Under the pieces are notes generated by a model. It did no database searches. It was not told the DNA's origin and worked only from the letters and a program-made list of their open reading frames with translations. Below, one piece after another: positions 25,822-33,162 of a stretch of 64,000 bases of DNA. The DNA is taken from positions 3,778,001 through 3,842,000 of the forward strand of contig NZ_CP108455.1 of NCBI RefSeq assembly GCF_036241575.1, given 5' to 3'. The position numbers were made by a program, and so were the translations under genes. The DNA is from Streptomyces sp. NBC_01267. Its GTDB lineage: Bacteria; Actinomycetota; Actinomycetes; Streptomycetales; Streptomycetaceae. Within the stretch, counting starts at the first letter, position 1, and each line of letters begins with the position of its first letter.

Positions 25822-26033
25822 GTGGTCCCCGCGCGTGCGGGGTTGGTCCCACTGGTGACCACGCGATAACAGGCAAGCCATCGTGGTCCCCGCACGTGCG
25901 GGGTTGGTCCCGGGATGTACAACTTCACACCGGTAGGGATCGCGTGGTCCCCGCACGTGCGGGGTTGGTCCCGGCGACGAGGTGGAGACAGCATGGGCGA
26001 CGGAGTGGTCCCCGCGCAAGCGGGGTTGGCCCC
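25822..26033 (+). CRISPR. Type I-E CRISPR array 1 (4 repeats, 3 spacers)
   Basis: The 29-nt repeats start at 25822, 25883, 25944 and 26005, with three 32-nt spacers (25851-25882, 25912-25943, 25973-26004), a 61-bp period typical of type I-E. The repeat begins GTGGTCCCCGC and ends GCGGGGTTGGTCCC, with an internal CCCCGC-nnn-GCGGGG palindrome. The second and third repeats have A in place of G inside the loop. The last repeat is degenerate (CAAGCGGGG, GGCCCC), which marks the old end. No cas gene is in the window. Confidence 0.96.
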
Positions 26034-26183
26034 CTGACCGAGATCACTCAGGTCAACTACTTCCCGCTGGAGATAGCCCCACAAACCGCCTTGGAAACGA
26101 GAGGTTCAACTCCACGGCCTCGCGCTAAGAAGACCCCGGCATCGCGCGCCACATGACCACTCCGATTCAGAATCTGCGCTACT

Positions 26184-26642
26184 TCACGTCAACGCGCAGG
26201 CTTCCTCCCGGAGCACGTCAGCCAAGACCGCAATCTGGGCCCGTGGAAAGTGGAGAAACGCCTCGATCGCAGGACCCTCTGGGGTGAGGGGGATATTCAT
26301 CCGCCAAGAGCCGGGGCTCCAGGGGCAACGGATCCGTTCGCTGAACACTTCATTACGGACAAGCATTTCAACCAGTCGCCCGGCATCGAAGACCGGCATC
26401 TTCAGCAAGGCGTAGCCGAGGTGGTACGCAATGAACCCGTCGCCGTCGTAGCCGAGCGGGGTGGCGCGCTGGGCGCGAACACCGGCGGTGGCCTCGCCGA
26501 CGTCCTGGCAACAGGTGGTGGTTGCGAAGCCGAGGCGCCAGAGTCCGCGGACGACAGAGACCAACTCCCTGTCGATGTCGACCTGTTCCCCCTCGGGAGT
26601 GGTGAGCTTCTCGTACGGGTGGATGGGCGGGTCGTCGGCCAT
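26184..26642 (-). CDS. Small unknown protein, last gene of the radical SAM operon
   Basis: The 152-residue soluble protein contains YEKLTTPEGEQVDIDRELVSVV and GLWRLGFATTTCCQDVGE, the latter like the lxxLGIxTxxSCQG pattern of small phage and plasmid proteins of unknown role. Its ATG overlaps the stop of the kinase-like gene by one base (TGATG), so they are co-translated. It may belong to the peptide pathway or simply ride with the kinase. No enzyme motif is recognised. Confidence 0.7.
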   Translation of the reverse strand: MADDPPIHPYEKLTTPEGEQVDIDRELVSVVRGLWRLGFATTTCCQDVGEATAGVRAQRATPLGYDGDGFIAYHLGYALLKMPVFDAGRLVEMLVRNEVFSERIRCPWSPGSWRMNIPLTPEGPAIEAFLHFPRAQIAVLADVLREEACALT

Positions 26643-27457
26643 CACAGTTCCTTTCGTCCGCCGCGCCGGTAGGCGGCCCAGCAGGCAGCCGCGTCGGCCA
26701 GGCCACGCTTCCAGGAAACGTCGGGGGCGTCCGCCGCGATGCTGCTCCACAGCCGTTGTTGAGCGATGGTGAACACATCGAGGGCGCGCGCGTTCGCGCC
26801 GGCCCAGCCCGGAGTCCTCGCAGCCCACGCTTCTGCATCGTGAGGAGTGTGGCCGGAGGCGATGAGCCAGACCGCCCAGCACGCGGCGTCGATCCAGGCG
26901 GCTCCCCGAGTCGGCCAGGCCCAGTCGACCACGCGGGCAACGCCGTCGACGATCAGAACGTTGTCCGGCGTCCAGTCGGTGTGCAGCAACGTGTTGCCGC
27001 TCAGCTGCCGGGCGTCGTCGGAGTTGTCGAGATAGTCGGCGAAGCGATCTTCGATCTGCTTCAGTTCGATATCCGCCGGAGCGCGGATGGCGGAAAGCGC
27101 AGTGATCACGTCGGCGATGAGGGGAAGGTCGGCGGAGCCCGGCTTGTAGTCGGCCGGGCGGCCGTCGAGGTACTCGAAGCCGAGTAGGTTCCATTCACCG
27201 TCGTCGATCCGCCAGACGAGCCGTGGAGCGAGCGGGGCAACGTACGGGTTGATGACAGCTTCGCGCTGCTGGGTCCAGACACGGGGATGGTCGCAGCGCA
27301 GGCCCTTGACGAAGACGCGTCCGCCGCCGGTACTCAGGGTTGCGGCGATCTCGCTGTTGAGGCCCCTGCCCACGGTCGTCGCCGCATGGACAGGGCCGGT
27401 ACGGGCAGCGACAGCGTCGCGGGTGCCTGCGGGGAGGTCGTTCCAGTGCAGTCTCAT
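26642..27457 (-). CDS. Aminoglycoside phosphotransferase-fold (APH/choline kinase) protein
   Basis: The 271-residue protein has the kinase-like catalytic loop LLHTDWTPDNVLI (HxDxxxxN) and the metal-binding aspartate in VARVVDWAWP. VFVKGLRCDHP carries the probable ATP-binding lysine. Proteins of this fold phosphorylate small molecules, sugars or sometimes peptides. It lies 96 bp behind the small peptide gene on the same strand, separated by a hairpin, and overlaps the next unknown gene. In this operon it could modify a product of the radical SAM pathway. A stand-alone resistance role is the alternative. ATG 27457 is preferred; in-frame GTGs lie just upstream. Confidence 0.8.
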   Translation of the reverse strand: MRLHWNDLPAGTRDAVAARTGPVHAATTVGRGLNSEIAATLSTGGGRVFVKGLRCDHPRVWTQQREAVINPYVAPLAPRLVWRIDDGEWNLLGFEYLDGRPADYKPGSADLPLIADVITALSAIRAPADIELKQIEDRFADYLDNSDDARQLSGNTLLHTDWTPDNVLIVDGVARVVDWAWPTRGAAWIDAACWAVWLIASGHTPHDAEAWAARTPGWAGANARALDVFTIAQQRLWSSIAADAPDVSWKRGLADAAACWAAYRRGGRKEL

Positions 27458-27489
27458 GGTCACCACGCCGAGAGTGTAGGAGCGGGAGC

Positions 27490-27529
27490 GAGTGGCGGGG
27501 CCGCCCGCACGTGTCGAGCGGCCCCACTC
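27490..27529 (-). terminator. Hairpin between peptide gene and kinase gene
   Basis: On the minus strand GAGTGGGGCCGC pairs with GCGGCCCCGCCACTC across a 13-nt loop, with a 3-nt bulge. Its place, 24 bp after the peptide stop, suggests a partial terminator that keeps peptide mRNA abundant relative to the downstream genes. Confidence 0.6.
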
Positions 27530-27553
27530 TGAACTTGGTTCGGTACGGGTCGT

Positions 27554-27685
27554 TTAGTACGGGTTGTCGTTTCCGCAGCCGAGCATGACCTCGGTGCCGG
27601 AGAGGGCGTCCAGGTCGTCGACGAACTCGATCTCCTCCTGATCGGCCTGGGGCCGAGGGGAAATCTCCACTGCGACGAGTGACAT
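27554..27685 (-). CDS. Candidate RiPP precursor peptide (43 residues)
   Basis: This short gene has an excellent ribosome site (GGGAGGTG) that lies in the last codons of the radical SAM gene; the ATG is 8 bp after that gene's stop. The peptide has a head MSLVAVEISPRPQADQEE, an acidic middle (IEFVDDLDALSG) like a leader for enzyme recognition, and the C-terminal part TEVMLGCGNDNPY, with one Cys, two Asn and a final Pro-Tyr. No GG protease site and no lanthipeptide-like Ser/Thr run are seen. A C-terminal Cys-Gly...Tyr recalls mycofactocin precursors (ending in MCGVY) only loosely. I infer it is the substrate of the neighbouring enzyme. Confidence 0.75.
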   Translation of the reverse strand: MSLVAVEISPRPQADQEEIEFVDDLDALSGTEVMLGCGNDNPY

Positions 27686-27693
27686 AGCGGGTG

Positions 27694-28812
27694 TCACCTC
27701 CCTTCCTTGTCCTTGTGCTGGCAGTAGCGACTCAAGGGCGCATTGGCCTTGCGGTACAAGGCCGCCAGCGGCATGCAGGTGCTGCACGACTCACTGAGCG
27801 TGCAGCCCGCGCAGCCGCCCTGGCGCCCCAGCGCCCGGTCGGCGACGTGACCGAGCCGGGACAGCCCCGCGACCCCTTCGGTCACCAGAGGGATCGAGTG
27901 GTCGCGGGAGACCTTGCAGACGCTGGCCATGCCGTGGGGGTCCACATGCAGCGAGGTATGGCCGGCGTCGCAGCCGGTGAAGGGCTTCCGTTTGCCCAGG
28001 TAGGCCGTCGCCTGGGAGGGCAGGGACTCCGCTCCGCCGTAGATGGTGGGTGACATGTGTGAGTACTCGCGCGTTACTGCGCCGTACCGCTCGCCGAGGG
28101 CATGCATCGCCTCGACCTCGTGCACGCTGTCCTCGGTAACGATGACAGTCAGCTCCAGCGGCAGCCCGGCCTCGTACGCCGCGTCCAGCCCGCGCGTGAA
28201 CTGCTTCCAGGCACCGCGCCGCTGGGTGAGACCGTCGTAGCTCTGCTCGGTGGCGCCATAGACACTGAGCGTCAGCCGGTAGGGACGGCGGACGGTGAGG
28301 AGATCTAGGATCAGCGGGTTGTGGAGACGGGAGCCGTTGGTGAGGACCTCAACCATCATGCCGAGGTCGTAGGCGAGCGAGTAGACCGCTGCGAAGTGCG
28401 GGTCGATGGTGGGTTCGCCGCCGGTGACCTGGAGCCAGACGACACCCGCGTCCCGGAGCGCGTACAGGAGCCTCTCCCGCTCGGGCCAGTCAAGACCAGC
28501 GAACTCCTTCAGGCCCAGATAGCAGTGCTTGCAGGCCCAGTTGCATCCGAGATTCAGCTCGTAGGAGGCCCGGCCGTGACCGTACGGAGAAGGATCACGC
28601 ACCAACAGCACGGTGTCCGCAGCGGATCTGCCCAGGTCCAGACCCCACCGGTCCTGTACGGGACGGTGTAACCACGTCGGGACCTCGGCATCGCTCATGG
28701 CGGCTTGCTGGAGTTCGAGGTACCGGTGCGCCGGGATCTTCATCCCCTTCGCGCTTCCTGGACGCAAGACGAGGTGGTCGCCCAGAAACGGGGAAACGAT
28801 CAGGTCATGCAC
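27694..28812 (-). CDS. Radical SAM/SPASM peptide-modifying enzyme
   Basis: The 372-residue enzyme has the CxxxCxxC cluster site at C90, C94 and C97 (LGCNWACKHCY), GGEPTIDP for SAM binding, and a C-terminal SPASM set of cysteines (C281, C299, C334, C337, C343, C346, C364) able to hold two extra Fe-S clusters. The first 80 residues (VSPFLGDHLVLRPGSAKGMKIP) may be a peptide-recognition domain. Such enzymes install carbon-carbon, thioether or other cross-links in ribosomal peptides. GTG 28812 follows TAGGAG. The next gene, 8 bp on, encodes a 43-residue peptide. A TPR regulator is divergent. Confidence 0.92.
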   Translation of the reverse strand: MHDLIVSPFLGDHLVLRPGSAKGMKIPAHRYLELQQAAMSDAEVPTWLHRPVQDRWGLDLGRSAADTVLLVRDPSPYGHGRASYELNLGCNWACKHCYLGLKEFAGLDWPERERLLYALRDAGVVWLQVTGGEPTIDPHFAAVYSLAYDLGMMVEVLTNGSRLHNPLILDLLTVRRPYRLTLSVYGATEQSYDGLTQRRGAWKQFTRGLDAAYEAGLPLELTVIVTEDSVHEVEAMHALGERYGAVTREYSHMSPTIYGGAESLPSQATAYLGKRKPFTGCDAGHTSLHVDPHGMASVCKVSRDHSIPLVTEGVAGLSRLGHVADRALGRQGGCAGCTLSESCSTCMPLAALYRKANAPLSRYCQHKDKEGR

Positions 28813-29109
28813 GGGATTCTCCTAGCCTTCGGGGCGTCGTGGTCGATGCCCATGGATACGAGCGCGAGGGCCGGGTGCTCGAAGCGGATCGGGATTCGGC
28901 ACAGCGGCCCCAACATGAGCGCCCCGGCCCGACCGACGCTCCAGGTCCTGCACGCGAACGCAGCCTGGCGAATGAGTACAACTCCCCTGTCTGCGCGGTT
29001 GGTTCTGTCATTCAGGCAACCTCCAGTTCCCATCCACGGATACCGCCGAAAAGGGTGGCAAGGGGTGGCACTTGAACTACCGGCTACGACGAAGGGGTAG
29101 GAACTCACC

Positions 29110-30462
29110 ATGACGTCACCGAACACAGATCTGGCCCGGTGGCTGGAGCGCTCCGGCATGAGCAACAAGGAATTGGCCCGTCGGGTCAAAGTCGCAGCTC
29201 AGATGTGGGACCAGCCGCATATTCAGACGGATGCCACGGCGGTCAGGCGCTGGCTGAACGGCCTCAAGCCACGCCAGCCGGTGCCCGGGATCATCGCCGA
29301 CGTGATCTCGGCGAGCGTCGGATTTCGGGTCACCGCGTACGACCTCGGATTCGCCGAGGGCGGCACGGCGGATCGTTCGCTCGCCTACAACTCATCTTTC
29401 GCCGTTACGGTGGAAGTCGTTGCCGACTTGGGGAGAGCAGACGTGGACCGTCGAAAATTCCTCGCAGCGGCGCCTTTCACCGCGGTAGCGGCTGTCGGGC
29501 CCTCGCGCGACTGGCTACTCAACACCATTGATCAACATCCGGACCCTGGACCGCACGTACGCCTCGAAGACGTCACCGCGGTGAAGAACATGTTCGGCGA
29601 GTTCCAGAAGATGGATGTACTCCAGGGCGGCGGCTCGGGCCGTCTTATCCTCGCCGCGTACATGAATCAGCACGTCTACCCGCTCCTGCGCCGAACGCAT
29701 TCTGACGAGGTACGGCGGGCACTGTGCGAAGCAACGGCCGAGCAGACTTACCTTCTCGGATGGATGGCGTACGACTCGGGTGAACACGGAACAGCACAGA
29801 GGTACTTGATCCAATCGTTGCGCCTGGCGGAGGAGTCGCAGAACGCGGCGCTCGGCGCGCACGTCCTGGCGGGCATGGCAGACCAGGCAACGCTGCTGGG
29901 CGACCCGGCGGAAGGACGACGGCTCGCGCAGGCGGGTCGGGCCGGGCTGGGCAAGAACACCTCCCCCGCGTGCCTCGCCGACCTGTGGGCCCTGGAAGCC
30001 CGTGCGCTGGCGAAGCTCGGTGACAAGTCCGACGCTGCTCGTGCCGTGGCACAGTCAGAGGCGGCGTACGGCCGTGTGAGGCTTGAGGACGAGCAGGAGT
30101 GGGCGGCATTCATCGATCCCGCCTATCTGCATGGCGAGCATGCGAGCACGTTCCGGGATCTCGGACAGGCCGAGACCGCCGAGCAGCACGCACGCCAGTC
30201 CATCGACCACGCCCGTAAACAGCGTCGAGCCCGCCGTGGTGCGATGTCGCAGGCCGCGCTCGCTGTCTCGCACTTGCAGCGGCGCGACCTTGAGGCGGCG
30301 CACTCGGCGGGCCTGCGGGCACTCTCACTCTCACGACGGGTGAAGAGTTCTCGGTGCGTGGAGTCCATTCAGGACTTGCAGCGCCGTATGGAACCGTTCG
30401 GGACACATCGGCTGGTCGCCGACTTCAACGAACGGGCACGCGAACTGGTCGCCGCAGCGTAG
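29110..30462 (+). CDS. XRE-type regulator with TPR region
   Basis: The 450-residue protein has an N-terminal helix-turn-helix (LARWLERSGMSNKELARRVKV ... TDATAVRRWLNGLKP), a DRRKFLAAAPF segment near 113 that is common in actinobacterial regulators of this group and is not a true Tat signal, and a long helical TPR-like part (YLLGWMAYDSGEHGTAQRYLIQSLRLAEES and later repeats). Relatives often sit beside peptide biosynthesis or signalling loci. The gene is divergent from the radical SAM operon across 297 bp, which must hold both promoters, so it probably controls that operon. Confidence 0.85.
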   Translation: MTSPNTDLARWLERSGMSNKELARRVKVAAQMWDQPHIQTDATAVRRWLNGLKPRQPVPGIIADVISASVGFRVTAYDLGFAEGGTADRSLAYNSSFAVTVEVVADLGRADVDRRKFLAAAPFTAVAAVGPSRDWLLNTIDQHPDPGPHVRLEDVTAVKNMFGEFQKMDVLQGGGSGRLILAAYMNQHVYPLLRRTHSDEVRRALCEATAEQTYLLGWMAYDSGEHGTAQRYLIQSLRLAEESQNAALGAHVLAGMADQATLLGDPAEGRRLAQAGRAGLGKNTSPACLADLWALEARALAKLGDKSDAARAVAQSEAAYGRVRLEDEQEWAAFIDPAYLHGEHASTFRDLGQAETAEQHARQSIDHARKQRRARRGAMSQAALAVSHLQRRDLEAAHSAGLRALSLSRRVKSSRCVESIQDLQRRMEPFGTHRLVADFNERARELVAAA

Positions 30463-30526
30463 CCAAGCCGCCGAACGACCAGGGCGCCTCACCTCTGCGC
30501 ACCCGAGATGAGGCGCGGGGCGTTGC

Positions 30527-30595
30527 ATGAACAGCTACGACAACTACTACGTGTCGGTGCTGGCCTGGCCCGACCAAAGGGGGAGCGGGGCGTAA
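30527..30595 (+). CDS. Possible 22-residue Tyr-rich peptide
   Basis: An ATG in GTTGCATG opens a 22-codon frame, MNSYDNYYVSVLAWPDQRGS plus two residues, ending TAA, between the regulator gene and CRISPR array 2. G/C-rich third positions and the aromatic content are notable, but the ribosome site is poor. The rest of 30463-30743 holds only the CRISPR leader. Confidence 0.25.
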   Translation: MNSYDNYYVSVLAWPDQRGSGA

Positions 30596-30688
30596 GTGAC
30601 GTCCGGAATACTGGATAAACAGCGGCGCTCCTGTCTCTACCCAACACCGCAATGACTATTTGCGAGGTATGCCAGTTATGGTCGATTC

Positions 30689-30743
30689 TCAAGAAGTAAG
30701 TAAAATCGCCTGCGGCCGACCCTAAACATGCAGGTCGCGCCCT
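30689..30743 (+). promoter_or_regulatory. CRISPR leader of array 2
   Basis: GAAGTAAGTAAAA starts at 30693, 51 bp before the first repeat, and GCAGGTCGCGCCCT leads into it. Both elements correspond to those in array 1, so both leaders descend from one ancestor. Confidence 0.7.
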
Positions 30744-31200
30744 CTGGTCCCCGCGCGTGCGGGGTTGTTCCCTCGACCACTACAACGCGATCGCTACCAG
30801 TGCTCTGGTCCCCGCGCGTGCGGGGTTGTTCCCGGGAGCGGGGGCGGGGGCGGGGACGTCCTGGACTGGTCCCCGCGCGTGCGGGGTTGTTCCCGGCTCA
30901 CCTCCGCTCGCGCGGAGAGGACACCGCTGGTCCCCGCGCGTGCGGGGTTGTTCCCCCCTCGTCAAGCAGGTTGAGTCCGGCTTCGTCCTGGTCCCCGCGT
31001 GTGCGGGGTTGTTCCCTCGTCGAGCATCGCCATGAGCGCGGCCATGCCCTGGTCCCCGCGCGTGCGGGGTTGTTTCCGGCCCGGATCCCAGCGGCCACCT
31101 TGTCGGCGGCTGGTCCCCGCGCGTGCGGGGTTGTTCCTGCGACCGATCTCCTGCGCGCCCTGACCGGCGACTTGGTCCCTGCGCGCGCAGGGTTCTCTCC
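30744..31200 (+). CRISPR. Type I-E CRISPR array 2 (8 repeats, 7 spacers)
   Basis: The 29-nt repeats start at 30744, 30805, 30866, 30927, 30988, 31049, 31110 and about 31171, with 32-nt spacers. The repeat begins CTGGTCCCCGCGCG and ends TGCGGGGTTGTTCCC. It differs from array 1 in its first base and in GTT versus GGT near the end. Repeats 5, 6 and 7 carry single changes, and the last is strongly degenerate, so the leader is on the left. No cas gene is adjacent. Confidence 0.97.
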
Positions 31201-31235
31201 ATCCAGCGCTGCTCCTGCAAAGCAAAGGTCAGCCG

Positions 31236-31500
31236 CTACTCGATACTCGGCCACCAGTACCGAGTGCCGAGTCCTGTTGTGGACATCTCCGGCCCCCGTC
31301 GCTGACCAAGAAAGTCCAAAGCGATGCCCCGCCAGAACACCGACGACGCCCCCGTCGCCAGGTCCTGGTGGAGCACCACCGTCAGCAGTCCCAGCAAGCC
31401 ATCCTCACGCGAGGACAACACCCCGTACCCGCAGGCCAACGCACGCGTCACCGGCCAACCTGCCCGGGACTCCGCAGCCTTCTGCTTCCTCAGTCCGCGC
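31236..31500 (-). other. Possible gene fragment beside array 2
   Basis: The 31201-31489 interval has no clear gene. A minus-strand frame ending at 31236 reads a protein-like stretch (TRALACGYGVLSSREDGLLG, then LLTVVLHQDLATGASSVFWR) with G/C-rich third positions but no start of its own. The plus strand (31324-31536) shares the same third positions. It may be a decayed remnant. No family is recognised. Confidence 0.2.
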
Positions 31501-33025
31501 AGTACGCGTCCCCCGCCGGCCGAACCCCCGTGGTGAAGAAGTCCGTCACCGCGCGGTCCCCGCAGGCGTTTCCGTTGCCCAGGTACGAGCCGTGGCCGCC
31601 GTGGTCGACCGAGACCAGGCGGGCCCTGGCGCCGAAGGCCTCGCGCATCTTCAGGGCGCCGGTGTACGGGGTCGCCGGGTCGCGGAGGTTCTGGATCATC
31701 AGGACGTTCGAGGGGCCGTGGTCCGTGATCCTGGTGGGCGCGTCCGTCGGGGCGTCCTTCCAGAAGGCGCACGGGGTGATGTTCGCCGTCATCCCGGCCG
31801 TGAGCGGGTGTTGGGCGCGGTCCGTGGCCACCGTCTTCTGGTACGAAGCGACCGACCCCGGCCAGCTCACGTCGTTGCAGATCACCCCGATCATCACCGC
31901 CGCGTCCTCGTCCGACAGCGGCTGGGTGAGGTCGGGGGTCAGGTCCGGGGTGCGGGCCGGGTCCTGGGCCGCCTGGACGAGGCCGGCCAGTCGAGTAAAG
32001 GAACTGTCGTCGTAGAGCGCGTTCTGGAGCGCCTGGCGCAGCATATTGCCGGTCAGGCGGACGTCCGGCGTGCTCGACTGCTTCGGTTCACGGTCCAGGG
32101 TCCGGGCCAGGGAGAGGATCAACGGCCTTACCTCGGAGGCGTGTTGAGCCAGCCGGAGGTGATCCTCGTCCCTGGCCGGGTCGGCCGCCCAGGCCGCGAA
32201 ATCGGGCATACGGTCCTCCGCGCCGACCGCCATGTTCGCCAGCCAGCCCCGCTCCACGCGCGAGGGGTCGGGGTCGCCGCTGCTGTCCAGCACCCAACGG
32301 TCCGTGTGCTCCGGGAACTTCTGGGCGTACACCGCCGCCACGTACGTCCCGTACGACACACCCCACGCCGACAGTTTCTGCTCGCCCAGCGCCTGGCGGA
32401 AGCGGTCGATGTCGCGGGCCTCGTTCACGGTGGTGAGGCTGCGGAGTACGGCGCCCCCGTTGCGGTCGCAGGCCTCGGCGGTACGCCGGGAGCGGGCGAC
32501 GTTCTCCGTGATGTCGCCGTTCGGCGCGGGCCAGGAGCGGAGGGTGGTCAGCAGCCGGTCGCCCGCGTCGAGGCCGCAGCTCGCCTTCGTACTGCCGCCC
32601 ACCCCGCGTGGGTCCAGGCTGACGATGTCGTACGCACCCGCCAACTGCCCCCGCAGCGCTGCCCCCTTCTGCGTCAGCCGCTGCACCCCGGACGAGCCTG
32701 GGCCGCCGGGGATCACCAGCAGGGTGCCCCGGCGCGCTGCCGGGTGGTCGCTGCGCAGGCGGGACACGGCGAGGTCGATCTGCGGGCCGTCCGGGTGGCG
32801 GTAGTCGAGGGGTACGGGCAATTGCGCGCACTCCTGGTCGGCGGGACCGCCGGGCTGGGCGCAGGGGTGCCAGGCGAGGGCGGGGACCGGGGCGGCGGTG
32901 CCTGCGCGGGCCACCGGGAGGGCGTCGGCGGCGCCGGTGGTCGCGGTGGCTGTCGTGGTCAGGGTGGTGGTGACGGCTACGGCGGAGAGCGCCAGGACGA
33001 GTCCCTTGCGGGTGTAAGTAGGCAT
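31490..33025 (-). CDS. Secreted tripeptidyl-aminopeptidase-like alpha/beta hydrolase
   Basis: The 511-residue precursor has a signal peptide (TRKGLVLALSAVAVTTTL core, Ala-rich cleavage near 35) and the S33 exopeptidase pattern: IPGGPGSSG (oxyanion loop), nucleophile serine in WGVSYGTYVAA (GxSxG), NLRDPATPY with the catalytic aspartate, and HGGHGSY with the catalytic histidine. Streptomyces Tap/SlpD enzymes of this type release short peptides from exported proteins. ATG 33025 puts the signal peptide at the start; ATG 33061 is in frame. The C-terminal Cys suggests a disulphide. Confidence 0.88.
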   Translation of the reverse strand: MPTYTRKGLVLALSAVAVTTTLTTTATATTGAADALPVARAGTAAPVPALAWHPCAQPGGPADQECAQLPVPLDYRHPDGPQIDLAVSRLRSDHPAARRGTLLVIPGGPGSSGVQRLTQKGAALRGQLAGAYDIVSLDPRGVGGSTKASCGLDAGDRLLTTLRSWPAPNGDITENVARSRRTAEACDRNGGAVLRSLTTVNEARDIDRFRQALGEQKLSAWGVSYGTYVAAVYAQKFPEHTDRWVLDSSGDPDPSRVERGWLANMAVGAEDRMPDFAAWAADPARDEDHLRLAQHASEVRPLILSLARTLDREPKQSSTPDVRLTGNMLRQALQNALYDDSSFTRLAGLVQAAQDPARTPDLTPDLTQPLSDEDAAVMIGVICNDVSWPGSVASYQKTVATDRAQHPLTAGMTANITPCAFWKDAPTDAPTRITDHGPSNVLMIQNLRDPATPYTGALKMREAFGARARLVSVDHGGHGSYLGNGNACGDRAVTDFFTTGVRPAGDAYCAD

Positions 33026-33162
33026 GGGACAAGGGTGGTTGGAGAGAGAGCCGGTACCCATCCGACTGACTGGACGATCGACGTTCGGGTTAACCCCCTT
33101 ACTTACGCGATGAGTTCACGCGTACGGCAGCCGACGCGGGCCGCACGACACCTGCGCTCCCC

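Noticed and set aside
25806..26084. Minus-strand frames with TPHVRGP-type repeats
   Set aside because: These are CRISPR repeats read as protein.
25601..31200. Local cas genes for the CRISPR arrays
   Set aside because: No frame near either array shows Cas3, Cascade, Cas1 or Cas2 features; the radical SAM, kinase and regulator genes are not Cas proteins.
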